This document shows, piece by piece, positions 1-8,595 of a DNA stretch of 64,000 nt. The stretch is taken from positions 124,001-188,000 of the forward strand of contig CAMKDV010000005.1 in NCBI GenBank assembly GCA_946411385.1, read 5' to 3'. The notes under the pieces are model-generated. The model did no database searches and had not been told where the DNA came from. It was given only the letters and a program-made list of their open reading frames with translations. The translations under genes and the position numbers were made by a program. The DNA is from an uncultured Bacteroidales bacterium (GTDB lineage Bacteria > Bacteroidota > Bacteroidia > Bacteroidales > Paludibacteraceae). Numbering within the stretch: position 1 is the first letter of the stretch; every line of letters starts with the position of its first letter.

Positions 1-1
1 A

Positions 2-577
2 GCTGAGACGCTGAATAAACTGGAAGCTGAGATTGGGCGTGTCGTTAACTACCTAATCCAGTACGAGGTGTTAGAAGATGTACACGTAATAAAATATGCT
101 ATTGAAACCGCGTGCCAATACACCAAAACTATTGATGGTAAGTATTTCCCTCATTCAGCTTATAAGGATGAAACATTCCTATGTAATGAAAATGGTCACC
201 CGATATTTTTTGAAGGTACAAACCGCCGTGATCCGTCTCATCCAGGGAACTATAATGTGAGTATAATATGCGGTATTCGTCGGAAGATAACCAACAAGTA
301 TCTTGATGGAACTGTAAAGACATACTACACGTATGCAGACAGATCAAAACTTGAACAAAACGGGAAATGGATCCATGAACTTGTAGGCATGGGGACAGAT
401 AGCTTTTACCGTAAGATTGATGACCTAAAAGAAATTGAGTACACCGAAGAAAATGCTTTATTCTTCAGACGGTTTTTGACCGGTATATTTACCATCAACG
501 ACTACGTAGCCAAAATAAAAGACACAGACCAACTGCGTCTAATGATTAAAAACAATATAGCTATAGAAGGAATATGA
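2..577 (+). CDS. Phage hypothetical protein, 5'-partial
   Basis: The reading frame is open from the first bases of the window, so the gene very likely begins upstream; the first visible start codon is GTG at 68. The visible protein is about 190 residues, soluble and mixed charged/aromatic, with no motif I recognise. It overlaps the next gene by 4 nt (ATGA), so the two are probably co-transcribed. It belongs to the pre-late part of the prophage, left of the structural genes. Function unknown. Confidence 0.6.
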   Translation, partial: AETLNKLEAEIGRVVNYLIQYEVLEDVHVIKYAIETACQYTKTIDGKYFPHSAYKDETFLCNENGHPIFFEGTNRRDPSHPGNYNVSIICGIRRKITNKYLDGTVKTYYTYADRSKLEQNGKWIHELVGMGTDSFYRKIDDLKEIEYTEENALFFRRFLTGIFTINDYVAKIKDTDQLRLMIKNNIAIEGI

Positions 578-990
578 GTGTAGTATTTTCAAATTTGAAA
601 CTCAATGAGGCGTGCAAAGAACAGCACCACCTTGCATTGGAAAGGGGCTTCGAGCCACAACCTGTAGCAGTGAACTTGATGCTGATCGTCTCTGAACTAT
701 CTGAGGCACTGGAGGCAGACCGCAAAAACAGACACGCTGATTTCAAAGTATTCGGCGACACCTACGAATTAGAAATGAGCGATTTTGCAGGTACGTTCCC
801 GAACAGGCCACCGGCTTACAAAACAGCATTTGAAGCGGGTATCAAAGACACGTTTGAAGATGAATTAGCAGATGCTTTCATGCGGCTTATGGATTTATGT
901 GGAGAGTATAACATTGACATAGAAAAACACATCCACATGAAAGCGCAGTACAATGAATTGCGACCGCCAAAACACGGAAAGGAGTATTGA
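574..990 (+). CDS. MazG-like NTP pyrophosphohydrolase
   Basis: The 138-residue all-helical protein has the paired acidic signature of the MazG/all-alpha NTP pyrophosphatase superfamily: an ExxE motif in SELSEALEAD (about residues 40-49) and a second acidic helix, DELADAFMRLMD (about 90-101), which together bind Mg2+. These enzymes hydrolyse (d)NTPs to NMP and pyrophosphate. Many phages carry one, probably to adjust nucleotide pools. An insertion between the two metal-binding helices (about 50-88) is longer than in minimal MazG. The start overlaps the previous stop by 4 nt and a 54-codon gene follows directly. Family call is good; substrate unknown. Confidence 0.7.
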   Translation: MSVVFSNLKLNEACKEQHHLALERGFEPQPVAVNLMLIVSELSEALEADRKNRHADFKVFGDTYELEMSDFAGTFPNRPPAYKTAFEAGIKDTFEDELADAFMRLMDLCGEYNIDIEKHIHMKAQYNELRPPKHGKEY

Positions 991-993
991 GTT

Positions 994-1158
994 ATGAAAC
1001 AACTTACTATATTAAAGAGGTTGTATTATCGGTGCTTAAATACAGACCAAAATCTGATTTGTAAGTTAGATAATCACGACGAGATCTTTACCGTCAATGA
1101 GAATTATCGGCAGCTTTTAATAAAGCGCATAAAGGAACTGCAATGCAATGAAAATTGA
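994..1158 (+). CDS. Small phage protein, 54 aa
   Basis: ATG 3 nt after the MazG-like stop, preceded by an AGGAG-type ribosome site (GAAAGGAG at about 977-984). It encodes 54 residues rich in Lys, Arg, Asn and Leu and overlaps the next start codon by 11 nt. The tight operon packing supports a real gene. No motif recognised. Confidence 0.55.
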   Translation: MKQLTILKRLYYRCLNTDQNLICKLDNHDEIFTVNENYRQLLIKRIKELQCNEN

Positions 1159-1504
1159 CAATCAAGAAACGGTAAGTATTGAGGTTCGCCTACCATCAGG
1201 ATCTTCATTCCTTTGGAAAAGCCTGTTTGATGACTTGAAAAATACGAAGCTCACTTTTTCAGATGAAGCAGGGCGCAGTATTACATATAAAGTCAATAAA
1301 CCAGAAGATTTGAGAAACGCAGAATATGGTACCGAATTATTTGGCCTTTTACGTAACGGAGACGTTTTTCAAGGAATGTTCATGCTATTTATCGAGGATG
1401 AGAATAAGATTATTTATCAAAACGCAAATCCGAAATATCCGTTAGTATTTAGCATTCCGCTGACAGACATTTTTGGCTGGGTAGATCTGAATAGACCTAT
1501 TTAA
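1148..1504 (+). CDS. Phage hypothetical protein, 118 aa
   Basis: A 118-residue soluble protein, probably beta-rich, with no recognised motif. It starts inside the end of the preceding small gene and is the last gene of the left rightward operon, ending 25 nt before a clear terminator. Convergent with the leftward structural operon. Function unknown. Confidence 0.6.
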   Translation: MKIDNQETVSIEVRLPSGSSFLWKSLFDDLKNTKLTFSDEAGRSITYKVNKPEDLRNAEYGTELFGLLRNGDVFQGMFMLFIEDENKIIYQNANPKYPLVFSIPLTDIFGWVDLNRPI

Positions 1505-1529
1505 GAATGATGTTCCCTACTTACAACAG

Positions 1530-1560
1530 GAAAGCACCCGCGAAGGTGCTTTCTTGTTTT
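1530..1560 (+). terminator. Rho-independent terminator of left operon
   Basis: Perfect 9-bp stem GAAAGCACC/GGTGCTTTC with a 6-nt loop, followed by TTGTTTT. It ends the rightward operon at 1504. The T-run reaches the stop codon of the convergent gene at 1559; the opposite strand lacks a good U-tract, so it works mainly on the plus strand. Confidence 0.8.
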
Positions 1561-2173
1561 ATGAGGTTGCCGGGTGTTGGACTTCCGCACCGACTTCAAA
1601 GATGATGTTCCGGCTGCTCTTGGTGGTGTATGGGTATGCAGTGGCATCCGTCACATGGCACGTGTACGTTTCCCTGTTATCTTCCAACTCGCCATGATCA
1701 TTGTCTGTGACGGACTGCAAATGACACAACGAATCCATAGTGCGTTTGTCCTGAGTGGTATGCAATCCGAACAATGCCTTGTGAATGGTGTCTAAGAACT
1801 CAAACACGGTATTGGTATCAGACCAACGTCCGACGCGACTGTCTGTCACCACATGCAGCGTAATCTGCACGTCCGCTTCACGTACCCCATGCGGCAAAGT
1901 GCGCCACGTAATAGGTGCAAACTCAATGAACACCGCCGGACAATTGAACGGCTGTTCCTCCTCAGCATATTCCAATTGATTGTTCCAGCGTTCTACGTAC
2001 TTGATGACGCTATGTCTTTCGACAGCCTGAGTGGCATTTTCTTCCGCCTCCTGTGTAGCATTTTCTTCGCCCCCCTGAGTAGTAAGTTCCTCACTCTCCA
2101 GAGTGGCAAGTTCCTCGCCATCCTGAATGGTAAACAGTGCGGCCTTGATGGTGTTGAATAGTAGTTTTCTCAT
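1559..2173 (-). CDS. Probable neck or tail-terminator protein with acidic repeat insert
   Basis: Last gene of the leftward late operon, overlapping the gpG-like gene by 4 nt. In Mu-like genomes the slot after gpG and the connector usually holds head-tail completion or tail-terminator proteins, and the 204-residue length fits; this is inference from position. About residues 18-50 form a low-complexity acidic tract of near-repeats (ELATLESEEL, EENATQEAEENATQ) that looks like expansion of a short DNA repeat. The remainder has alternating strands typical of terminator folds (VFIEFAPITW, ADVQITLHVVTD). No sequence family recognised. Confidence 0.5.
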   Translation of the reverse strand: MRKLLFNTIKAALFTIQDGEELATLESEELTTQGGEENATQEAEENATQAVERHSVIKYVERWNNQLEYAEEEQPFNCPAVFIEFAPITWRTLPHGVREADVQITLHVVTDSRVGRWSDTNTVFEFLDTIHKALFGLHTTQDKRTMDSLCHLQSVTDNDHGELEDNRETYTCHVTDATAYPYTTKSSRNIIFEVGAEVQHPATS

Positions 2174-2712
2174 GATTCTCCTTTCTTTAATGCTGAATAT
2201 AATTCCGTTTCAATGTCCTTGCAACGGTTTTGACATACTCTTTCAATACAGGCGTGGACTTCCGGAGCATCACCAAGGAACTGACGTTGTGGGATGCGGA
2301 TCTTGCTGCCGACTTTCATCAGTGCCAGGTTACGGTAGAACTCCGCTTGTTTGCTAAGGCGCATACTGCTACGGCTGGTGCTACCGTCTTTCTTATGCCG
2401 GACTTTGCCCGCCAACTCATAGAACTTTGCCCAAAAGTACCGCTTCATCTTCGCTGTGACGGTAATGGTGCCACCCTCATTATGGATGGCTGCGTATGGC
2501 TCAGAACTGGACCATGACACGCTGTTATTCGTCACCTGGGCGCGAATGGATCTGCGCAGCTTGCCACTCTGGAGTAAGAGCGAACCGCGCCCCTCTAAAA
2601 GGCGTTGCGGCCATGGCTTCGAGAAGAATGCTTTGCGCTCAAAATTGCGGTCAAATTCTTCGGTCAATTCCACTTTCAAATCCGTTAAAATCTTCTTATT
2701 TAAGTCCTCCAT
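2170..2712 (-). CDS. Mu gpG-like virion morphogenesis protein
   Basis: A 180-residue protein with hallmarks of the phage virion morphogenesis family (Mu gpG, PF05069): LLQSGKLRRSI (about 46-56), YAAIHNEGG (about 73-81) and IPQRQFLG (about 138-145). Members act in head completion and head-tail joining. It lies in the leftward operon downstream of the MuF-toxin gene; the 310 nt between them hold the opposite-strand small gene and its promoter. The start at 2712 is the only reasonable one. Confidence 0.85.
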   Translation of the reverse strand: MEDLNKKILTDLKVELTEEFDRNFERKAFFSKPWPQRLLEGRGSLLLQSGKLRRSIRAQVTNNSVSWSSSEPYAAIHNEGGTITVTAKMKRYFWAKFYELAGKVRHKKDGSTSRSSMRLSKQAEFYRNLALMKVGSKIRIPQRQFLGDAPEVHACIERVCQNRCKDIETELYSALKKGES

Positions 2713-2764
2713 CTTGCAAAATCGTTAAAAAATGCACTTTTTTTTCATTTTTTTGCTTTTATAT

Positions 2765-2795
2765 TTTGATATATCAAAATAATTTTGTACTTTTG
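2765..2795 (+). promoter_or_regulatory. Bacteroidetes-type promoter for the small antisense gene
   Basis: TTTG (2765-2768), 19 nt, TACTTTTG (2788-2795): a full match to the primary-sigma consensus TTTG-N19-20-TAnnTTTG. Transcription would start near 2799-2801, leaving a leader of under 10 nt before the ATG at 2807. It lies in AT-rich DNA inside the oppositely directed structural operon. Confidence 0.8.
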
Positions 2796-2806
2796 TCGCC
2801 AAATTT

Positions 2807-3037
2807 ATGAAGATACCGGCAATCATAAGGAAAGAGGCTCATGAGTTGATAGCTCAATTCGGAGACCGTTTAAGTTATCTTGGAAAGATAGCTGATGGTC
2901 GTGATGCCTATAGCTTTACGTTCCCAGATGATCAAGAAGTTGGCTTCCCATCTGTATTTCTTTACGATGGCCACGTTGTTATGGAGATTACCGGTTTTGA
3001 CGCTTTGGATATCATCAATAGCTTAAATGTCGAATAA
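2807..3037 (+). CDS. Candidate immunity protein for the MuF papain-fold toxin
   Basis: A 76-residue acidic protein transcribed against the structural operon from its own consensus promoter. Its end overlaps the 3' end of the MuF-toxin gene by 15 nt, convergently. Visible traits are an N-terminal basic/helical part (IIRKEAHELIAQFG), a central strand region (YSFTFPDD, FPSVFLYDG) and a final helix. No known family was recognised with confidence. Polymorphic toxins, including phage MuF toxins, normally have a small immunity gene beside the toxin domain, and an independent promoter would allow expression in the lysogen while the late operon is silent. The immunity role is inference from position and expression logic; a different lysogenic-conversion (moron) function is possible. 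Confidence 0.6.
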   Translation: MKIPAIIRKEAHELIAQFGDRLSYLGKIADGRDAYSFTFPDDQEVGFPSVFLYDGHVVMEITGFDALDIINSLNVE

Positions 3038-4603
3038 CGGCAAGAAGCTGGTGTCAAAAATCTTATCATCTATTCTCAGAATACCCCTTTTACTAAACGG
3101 ATACGCAGCTCCATTGTTGCAGAGTTCATCTATTGTTCTACGTGCGCCCTGCTGACTGTCGTAGGATTGTGGCTCTATATAATATAGTTCACCGTCCTTA
3201 TCGCGCAATAGAATGGTGGCATGTCCACCTCCTTTTCTCCAACCTATGGTAAGAACGTAAACGCCCTGCTCCGCACATGCTTCATTAAAATACTCACGAT
3301 ACCGTTCTGGTGTCATTGAAGCATATCCCTTGCTTTGCATCCATACAGTTGTTAATGTAGGTTGCGAGGCTGTACCATCCGCATTTTTCCACATCTCGAA
3401 ACTACGGTTATAGGCGACACTATCGTTAAGTGAGCCTGACCCTGCTACCCTGCCTTTAGCCTTAACATCAAACCCTCTGAGACGTAGCATGTATGCAGGG
3501 GCACAAGTGGCGCAATTTATAGTATAACGCTTTTTGTATTTGGGGTTCTTTGAATATAGTATCCCCTTGGCATCCTTGTAAACACCATTTGGATCCACTA
3601 TGTACTGTGGCGCATAATGAGGATTAGCACTTTGTTCATCTGCTTTCTCTACACTCATTGCTTTCCCTTTAACCACACCAAGCCCGGCTTCAATGTCTTT
3701 GAAGTTCTGAATGATGGCTTTCTTCTGTTCCGGTGTCAGCGTGTCCGGCAGTTCATCCTTCCATTGCTGTTCTCTATCTTCTGCAACCTGCGCTTCAATA
3801 GCCTGTTTCACAACCGGTTTATCCTGTTGTGTCAGTTTGAAATACGGGTGCTTCGGTGGGAACAGGTTGCCAGTCTTACCCGGATTGAAACGGAAGATCT
3901 TCTTTTTGGGTGTGTCCGTAGCACGTTCCCCTGCTGCAATGGCTTCTGCTGAATTGCTTTCAGGATATTTATCACGCAACACCTGCACGGTAGTACACCG
4001 GCAACCCCAGTCTAACGGTGGCAGGTACTCATCCCAGAACGGGTCATTGATGGGAAGCGTCGTATTGTGCAAGGCTGCATGTTCCGCACGCACTTTGTCA
4101 TCACCAGCCGTTCTGTACTGTAGCAAGTAGTCATCACCATCTTTCTCAAAGTCTTTCCACTTAGCCGCCATCTGAGCCGACTGCACGGCAAAGTTATATT
4201 CGGCTTGTAGGTAGTTCCGGTTATAACGGTCATCAATGGCCGTCACCTCACGGCAGAACTCATCCCACGGCTTGAAGCCGCCATCTTTGGCTTGCATCAT
4301 GGCAGACACCTCACGCAGTTCATGGTAGGTCTTGAATCCGGAGAAAACGAAGGTGCTTTCTTCTAAGAGCCTGCGCAACTCATCCGGCACTTCTTGTTTA
4401 AGACCAATGGTCGATGACAGAACGCGGTGTGTCTCACGGGTGAGCGCACGCACGTCCTCATCACTCATCATGTGAGCGTTGAATCCGCCATGTGTATAGA
4501 CATGCTTAGCCGCATTGTCAAACGCGTTATGGTCGAAGTCATCTTTGCCGGCCTTGGCAAGCTGAATGGTATGACCGTCACCATAGAGGTCGTTCAATGC
4601 CAA
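3023..4603 (-). CDS. MuF head protein fused to papain-fold (Tox-PL-like) toxin domain
   Basis: A 526-residue two-part protein. Residues about 1-215 are a Mu gpF/SPP1 gp7-like minor head domain, with the conserved block from YRTAGDD (163-169) through EHAALHN and the cysteine pair in WGCRC (199-203). A linker (about 215-330) follows. The C-terminus (about 331-526) matches the papain-like deamidase toxin fold: NCATCAPAYMLRLRGFDV with likely nucleophile Cys364, GGGHATILL with His461, and an acidic residue in YYIEPQ (Glu477, Gln479). MuF proteins with C-terminal toxins are a described class of phage polymorphic toxin; here the protein would be carried in or assembled into the virion. It sits between portal and gpG genes, and the opposite-strand gene at its 3' end is a candidate immunity gene. 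Target unknown; glutamine deamidation is the family precedent. Confidence 0.82.
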   Translation of the reverse strand: MALNDLYGDGHTIQLAKAGKDDFDHNAFDNAAKHVYTHGGFNAHMMSDEDVRALTRETHRVLSSTIGLKQEVPDELRRLLEESTFVFSGFKTYHELREVSAMMQAKDGGFKPWDEFCREVTAIDDRYNRNYLQAEYNFAVQSAQMAAKWKDFEKDGDDYLLQYRTAGDDKVRAEHAALHNTTLPINDPFWDEYLPPLDWGCRCTTVQVLRDKYPESNSAEAIAAGERATDTPKKKIFRFNPGKTGNLFPPKHPYFKLTQQDKPVVKQAIEAQVAEDREQQWKDELPDTLTPEQKKAIIQNFKDIEAGLGVVKGKAMSVEKADEQSANPHYAPQYIVDPNGVYKDAKGILYSKNPKYKKRYTINCATCAPAYMLRLRGFDVKAKGRVAGSGSLNDSVAYNRSFEMWKNADGTASQPTLTTVWMQSKGYASMTPERYREYFNEACAEQGVYVLTIGWRKGGGHATILLRDKDGELYYIEPQSYDSQQGARRTIDELCNNGAAYPFSKRGILRIDDKIFDTSFLPLFDI

Positions 4604-4641
4604 ATGAAATTGATGGTATAGGTTTTGGGGACCATCACCCC

Positions 4642-5862
4642 CTACTCGAAAAAATCTTTTTTGCCAGTAATCTCAATGCCGTATTTGTCGGCAAAGTATT
4701 TTGGATCTATCTCATAGCCGCCGGTGATAAGCATACGTTCTACCTCGCGGATGTGCTCCGGAGTATAGACCACCGTATCATCCCAGTCGAAGGTGTAACC
4801 CGCCACAGGGAAACCGTGCTTGACCATGAACGGAATGAGTTTGTTGTTTACCACATTGCGCACGAGTTTTTCATCATCCGCAATGACATTCTCAAACACT
4901 TCCAGGTGTACTGTACTCTGTGACAATGATGAGCCATTATCAATGGTCATTGTCTGATTAAGAATACCCTTTGACAGCTCAGAGTTGGCGCGGTCAATAC
5001 GTTTGTCATATACGTTGTAGGCGTCACCTCTGGATGATTCCTTAATCTCAATTTCAGTGTCATTCGGAAATACCCCATAAAACGCAGCACCCATCTTTGA
5101 AAGCATTTTTTCAATCTTGCCGCGTGTTTCTGTGTCCTGGCTCATGGTCTTGGCTATACGGATAGGCATTCCGAATATCTCACCGAAACCATCCCAGAAC
5201 GCAAGCATGTTCTTTTTGCTCAATGCAGACGGGCAGCATTTAAGGTACAAGCCCAGATCATGAGGACGGCCAACCTCAATACACCAGTCCGCGAACTCAC
5301 CTTCTCGGTAGCTGATACCACTCTGAGGAACGTCATTCTGGTTGCGGACAACTACGCCATATTCAGGGCGCACATGTTTACGCGGTACCAGTTCCGGAAT
5401 GGGGAACTGCATTTGACCGTCACGGTCAATGGCCACATCAAACTGAATGAGCGAATGACCGTAGTACCGGCTATCGAGCACAAGCGAAATGAACTCATCA
5501 AACCACTCTGTTTCAAACAGGGCAGTCACCTCGTCATTTTTCTTGCCGCTTTTATCAACTAACTTAAAGCCGCGTTTGCTGACGAAGCCTTTGCGCTGGC
5601 CGACACAGCCCGTCAAGTGCATATCTACAGCGACATCAGTATAGATGTCTAATAACGCACACCGGTTTGGGTTCTGCACGTCTATGGCTCGCTGCCAGGC
5701 CGTGCGCCAGGCTCCGATATCTTTCTTTGTGAGCATTTCGGTTTGCAGTTGCAGTTTCACAAGCATTTTCTTTGCTTCTTTCTGGTCTGCCTTTTTCAAC
5801 CGGCTCAACAGCTCATTGGAATATCCCTGACGGGACAACCGTATGTATTCAAAAATGTTCAT
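4642..5862 (-). CDS. Mu gp29-like portal protein (DUF935 family)
   Basis: A 406-residue portal, the dodecameric vertex ring for DNA packaging and tail joining. The family signature is the region ALLDIYTDVAVDMHLTG (about 68-84), VLDSRYYGHSLIQFD and LAFWDGFGEIFGMPIRIAKT, typical of the DUF935 Mu portals. Mu gp29 is about 500 residues, so this is a compact version with a shortened C-terminus, a region that often varies. It lies between the gp36-like connector (11 nt upstream) and the MuF gene (38 nt downstream). Confidence 0.88.
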   Translation of the reverse strand: MNIFEYIRLSRQGYSNELLSRLKKADQKEAKKMLVKLQLQTEMLTKKDIGAWRTAWQRAIDVQNPNRCALLDIYTDVAVDMHLTGCVGQRKGFVSKRGFKLVDKSGKKNDEVTALFETEWFDEFISLVLDSRYYGHSLIQFDVAIDRDGQMQFPIPELVPRKHVRPEYGVVVRNQNDVPQSGISYREGEFADWCIEVGRPHDLGLYLKCCPSALSKKNMLAFWDGFGEIFGMPIRIAKTMSQDTETRGKIEKMLSKMGAAFYGVFPNDTEIEIKESSRGDAYNVYDKRIDRANSELSKGILNQTMTIDNGSSLSQSTVHLEVFENVIADDEKLVRNVVNNKLIPFMVKHGFPVAGYTFDWDDTVVYTPEHIREVERMLITGGYEIDPKYFADKYGIEITGKKDFFE

Positions 5863-5873
5863 ACTCTCTACGT

Positions 5874-6299
5874 TTAATAGTCATACACATTTTTCGGCCA
5901 ACCGCCGTAGGCAATGGGCGTGCCAACGTCCTCACCGGATTCATCCGTATTCACGGGTATGTCCGGCGTGGCTTTGCCTGCCTGAACGTCTTTGAGCCAT
6001 GCGATGGCACTCTTGTAGCGTGTTTCGCGTATCTCAAAGCCTATGCGTTTAGGCAGCCATGCCACAAGGTGGTACAGTGCCACATCGCAAGTGATCATCA
6101 CCAAATGCTGGTTGCGTTCTGCACCACGTTTGGCGAAGGCGCTGCTTATATTATAGCGCGAACGTAGGTATGAGGATATCTCTTCCATCGCATACTGTTC
6201 CGCACGCGCAAGGTTGTCATCGTCTGATTGACCGATGACCTCCAAGGTCTGATTGTCACAAACAGCCTTGAAATCTTCTTTAACCAGGAACTCCATCAC
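5874..6299 (-). CDS. Mu gp36-like head-tail connector (DUF1320)
   Basis: A 141-residue protein beginning FLVKEDFKAVCDNQTL and carrying EQYAMEEISSYLRSRYN, the helical signature of DUF1320/Mu gp36. Members are adaptor proteins below the portal. It overlaps the small upstream gene by 4 nt (6296-6299). In Mu this gene comes after the capsid gene, so its position between terminase and portal is a rearrangement. Confidence 0.8.
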   Translation of the reverse strand: MMEFLVKEDFKAVCDNQTLEVIGQSDDDNLARAEQYAMEEISSYLRSRYNISSAFAKRGAERNQHLVMITCDVALYHLVAWLPKRIGFEIRETRYKSAIAWLKDVQAGKATPDIPVNTDESGEDVGTPIAYGGWPKNVYDY

Positions 6300-6535
6300 T
6301 CCAGTATTTTACGGGTTACTTGGTTCGCTTTCACGTCCGACCATTTGACATTGCGCAATGCCGGATGCCATAGCTGCCGTGTGCGCCATGTCTGACGATT
6401 GACCACATACGGACGGCTATTGATGTTAGCGACTATATACAGGTTGTTCGTGCGCCTGCGGTTGAGACGGTCGCACTTACGAAAGGCTAATTTGAATTGC
6501 CAATACAGAATCAGATTGCGAATAAATTTTACCAT
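6296..6535 (-). CDS. Small basic phage protein
   Basis: An open frame begins at 6577, but the ATG at 6535 (MVKFIRNL) is the more likely start because it overlaps the terminase stop by only 7 nt and the upstream part lies inside that gene. The product is about 79 residues and strongly basic, with tryptophans (WRTRQLWHP). It is packed between terminase and connector with overlaps at both ends. No family recognised; a DNA-contacting packaging accessory is possible. Confidence 0.55.
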   Translation of the reverse strand: MVKFIRNLILYWQFKLAFRKCDRLNRRRTNNLYIVANINSRPYVVNRQTWRTRQLWHPALRNVKWSDVKANQVTRKILE

Positions 6536-8070
6536 GTGTATTTGCTGTTTTTGATTGTTCCTATTACCGGTTCCCATTGCTCCAGACGTGTGCGTTTCTG
6601 GAGCAGGTATATAGCGCCCTCATCGGCATCCGGACCATCATCATGCCCGGACATGCCTTTCTCAAATGCTAACGTCTGTTCCAGACCGGCCATCATGTCA
6701 GGGTCAGTCTTTAGTTGCTCATTATAATAGACGAAGCCACGTTCCCACAATGGACTGACAGCCTCCACACGTTGGAACTTATCCGGCTTCTTTCGTTTGT
6801 CCGGAATGATGGGTAGCTGATACCCGCGCAGGTTGCCCTCAGTGACGAACTCATCAAGGATGATATCCTGCATGAAGTTCGCCTCCATGTAGAAGTTCGC
6901 CACAGCATCATGCGACTGGATCCACTCATATAGGTCATACAGCCAACGCACCATTTCAACCACCGTAGTCTGACGGCAGAAGGCTTTGATGTGGTGCAGT
7001 TCACCATTCTTGGTTTTGCCCCACAGTTTGGCAGCCTTGTAGTCGTTTTTGGTAGTCGGTTTGAAAGACGGATCCACGTACAACACAAGCTCGGCATACT
7101 CACGCAGTGGCAGCATGTGTTTCCAGCGGATCCAGTCATTGCGGAATACAGCACCCTCGGTGATGGGGTTGTTCATGTACTCCTTTTGGAATGCCCTGTA
7201 ACCTTGGAACTCTGCCTTGGCCTGAATACGTTCTGGCGTCCAGAACTCCGGCCATGAGGGTTTTCCGTCTTTGTCATAGACATTCACCTGTGACACATGC
7301 ACACCGGCAGATTTGGATATCTCTGCCAGAACCGAGCATTTATTGATGAGGTTGCCGACCATGATAAAGCGGCCACCTTGTGCGCCAAGAGTACCAAACA
7401 AGGCTTCTTTCACCCAGTCGGTCATCTTACGCACGCGGCTGTCATTCTGGCACAGCTCATCATCATCCAAGTCATCAATAACGATGTAGTCAGGACGATT
7501 CTCACGGTACCGCAAGCCACGCGGTGACTGACCACGGCCAAGTGCAAAGAACGCTGTTTCGTCACGTGTTACGAACTGACCATCCTGCCAGTTGCCGGCA
7601 TTGTACTGTTCGCCAAAGTCAGCTATGTAGCGCTGATTGTATTGCAGTTCTGCCTGAATGTCACCCAGTAGCGTTTGTGCATTGTCCTCACTTTTGCCGA
7701 CAACGACCATAACATTTATTTCACGCTCCTTCTGACAATGCAGCCACATAGGAACCATGACATCCATGTGCGTGGATTTTGCATGACCACGCGCCCACTT
7801 GAACACGGCACGCAGATCATGATGGCTCTTGATGTACTTAGCTGCATCAATATGGAACTTGGCAGAAGGAATGACCTTGCCGGTTGTCTTATCGGTGCAG
7901 TAGTGCGGAAAGTAGTATGAAACAAAGAACGCGTAATCCTTACGGGCACGCTCAATACGACGAAGCCGGTCAGCTTCATTCTCAACCGGCACGATGGTCA
8001 TGCGTTGGATATTGTCGCAATGTTCACGCCACCGGCGCAGTGCTTCCTGTCTTTCCGCTTTAGATGCCAT
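6529..8070 (-). CDS. Terminase large subunit (Mu gp28-like)
   Basis: A 513-residue packaging motor. The N-terminal ATPase has a Walker-A-like KWARGHAKST (about 92-101) and Walker B with adjacent catalytic acid in YIVIDDLDDDE (about 194-204). The C-terminal RNase-H-like nuclease has its acidic residues in VLYVDPSFK (about 330), YMEANF (about 395) and HDDGPDADEG (about 480). It cleaves the genome and drives it into the prohead through the portal. It is preceded immediately by the small subunit, sharing one base (stop and start overlap at 8070). Confidence 0.92.
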   Translation of the reverse strand: MASKAERQEALRRWREHCDNIQRMTIVPVENEADRLRRIERARKDYAFFVSYYFPHYCTDKTTGKVIPSAKFHIDAAKYIKSHHDLRAVFKWARGHAKSTHMDVMVPMWLHCQKEREINVMVVVGKSEDNAQTLLGDIQAELQYNQRYIADFGEQYNAGNWQDGQFVTRDETAFFALGRGQSPRGLRYRENRPDYIVIDDLDDDELCQNDSRVRKMTDWVKEALFGTLGAQGGRFIMVGNLINKCSVLAEISKSAGVHVSQVNVYDKDGKPSWPEFWTPERIQAKAEFQGYRAFQKEYMNNPITEGAVFRNDWIRWKHMLPLREYAELVLYVDPSFKPTTKNDYKAAKLWGKTKNGELHHIKAFCRQTTVVEMVRWLYDLYEWIQSHDAVANFYMEANFMQDIILDEFVTEGNLRGYQLPIIPDKRKKPDKFQRVEAVSPLWERGFVYYNEQLKTDPDMMAGLEQTLAFEKGMSGHDDGPDADEGAIYLLQKRTRLEQWEPVIGTIKNSKYTW

Positions 8071-8531
8071 TATTCAAGTGGGATGGTTACGTTACTCAGT
8101 TTCTCACTGATGAATTTGTCTTGGTAGGTATTGATGATCTTCACGACCTCCGGAGTAAGTTCCGAATCTACCTGCATGCGACTAACCAGCCATTGATTGA
8201 ACGAGGTGAACACCTCAATGATGGTGACAATGTTAGTCTGCTTATCCAGCTTTTCAATAGCAGCTGCCACTTTGACGATATCATCTGCCGTCCAATTGCC
8301 GGACGTAAGTTTGTCATCAAGATCTTGTAACATCTTTTTGACGAGCTCCGAACGGGTAACTGTCTTGGCTGCACGCACTGTGTCCCACTTTCCATCACGT
8401 ATCCATGCACAGATGGTATTTCGGGAAACACCCACTTTGTCGGCAATCTCCTTTTGCTTCATGCCCTGCATAAAGTACATGCGTGCCAATTCTTGCCGCT
8501 GGGTTTGTTCTAATGTTTTCTGTTTGCTCAT
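8070..8531 (-). CDS. Terminase small subunit
   Basis: First gene of the leftward late operon. The open frame reaches 8624, but the ATG at 8531 is preferred: the upstream part lies within the promoter sequence at 8555-8569, and the protein then starts MSKQKTLEQTQ. A helix-turn-helix is clear in MKQKEIADKVGVSRNTICAWIRDGKW, the DNA-recognition module that selects the pac/cos site. The remainder is helical and probably oligomerises. Its gene abuts that of the large subunit. Confidence 0.82.
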   Translation of the reverse strand: MSKQKTLEQTQRQELARMYFMQGMKQKEIADKVGVSRNTICAWIRDGKWDTVRAAKTVTRSELVKKMLQDLDDKLTSGNWTADDIVKVAAAIEKLDKQTNIVTIIEVFTSFNQWLVSRMQVDSELTPEVVKIINTYQDKFISEKLSNVTIPLE

Positions 8532-8554
8532 TTTGAGGTTGAATTTAGACTTTG

Positions 8555-8569
8555 CGACTGCAAAATTAC
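8555..8569 (-). promoter_or_regulatory. Leftward late promoter (-7 region)
   Basis: On the minus strand this is GTAATTTTGCAGTCG, holding TAATTTTG, a match to TAnnTTTG. At the expected -33 position the sequence is TTTT rather than TTTG, so the promoter looks weak and may need an activator. The same 15 bases occur in the rightward promoter at 8662-8676. The terminase ATG lies about 24 nt downstream. Confidence 0.65.
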
Positions 8570-8595
8570 TACTTTTATAGCGAATTAAAAAATAA

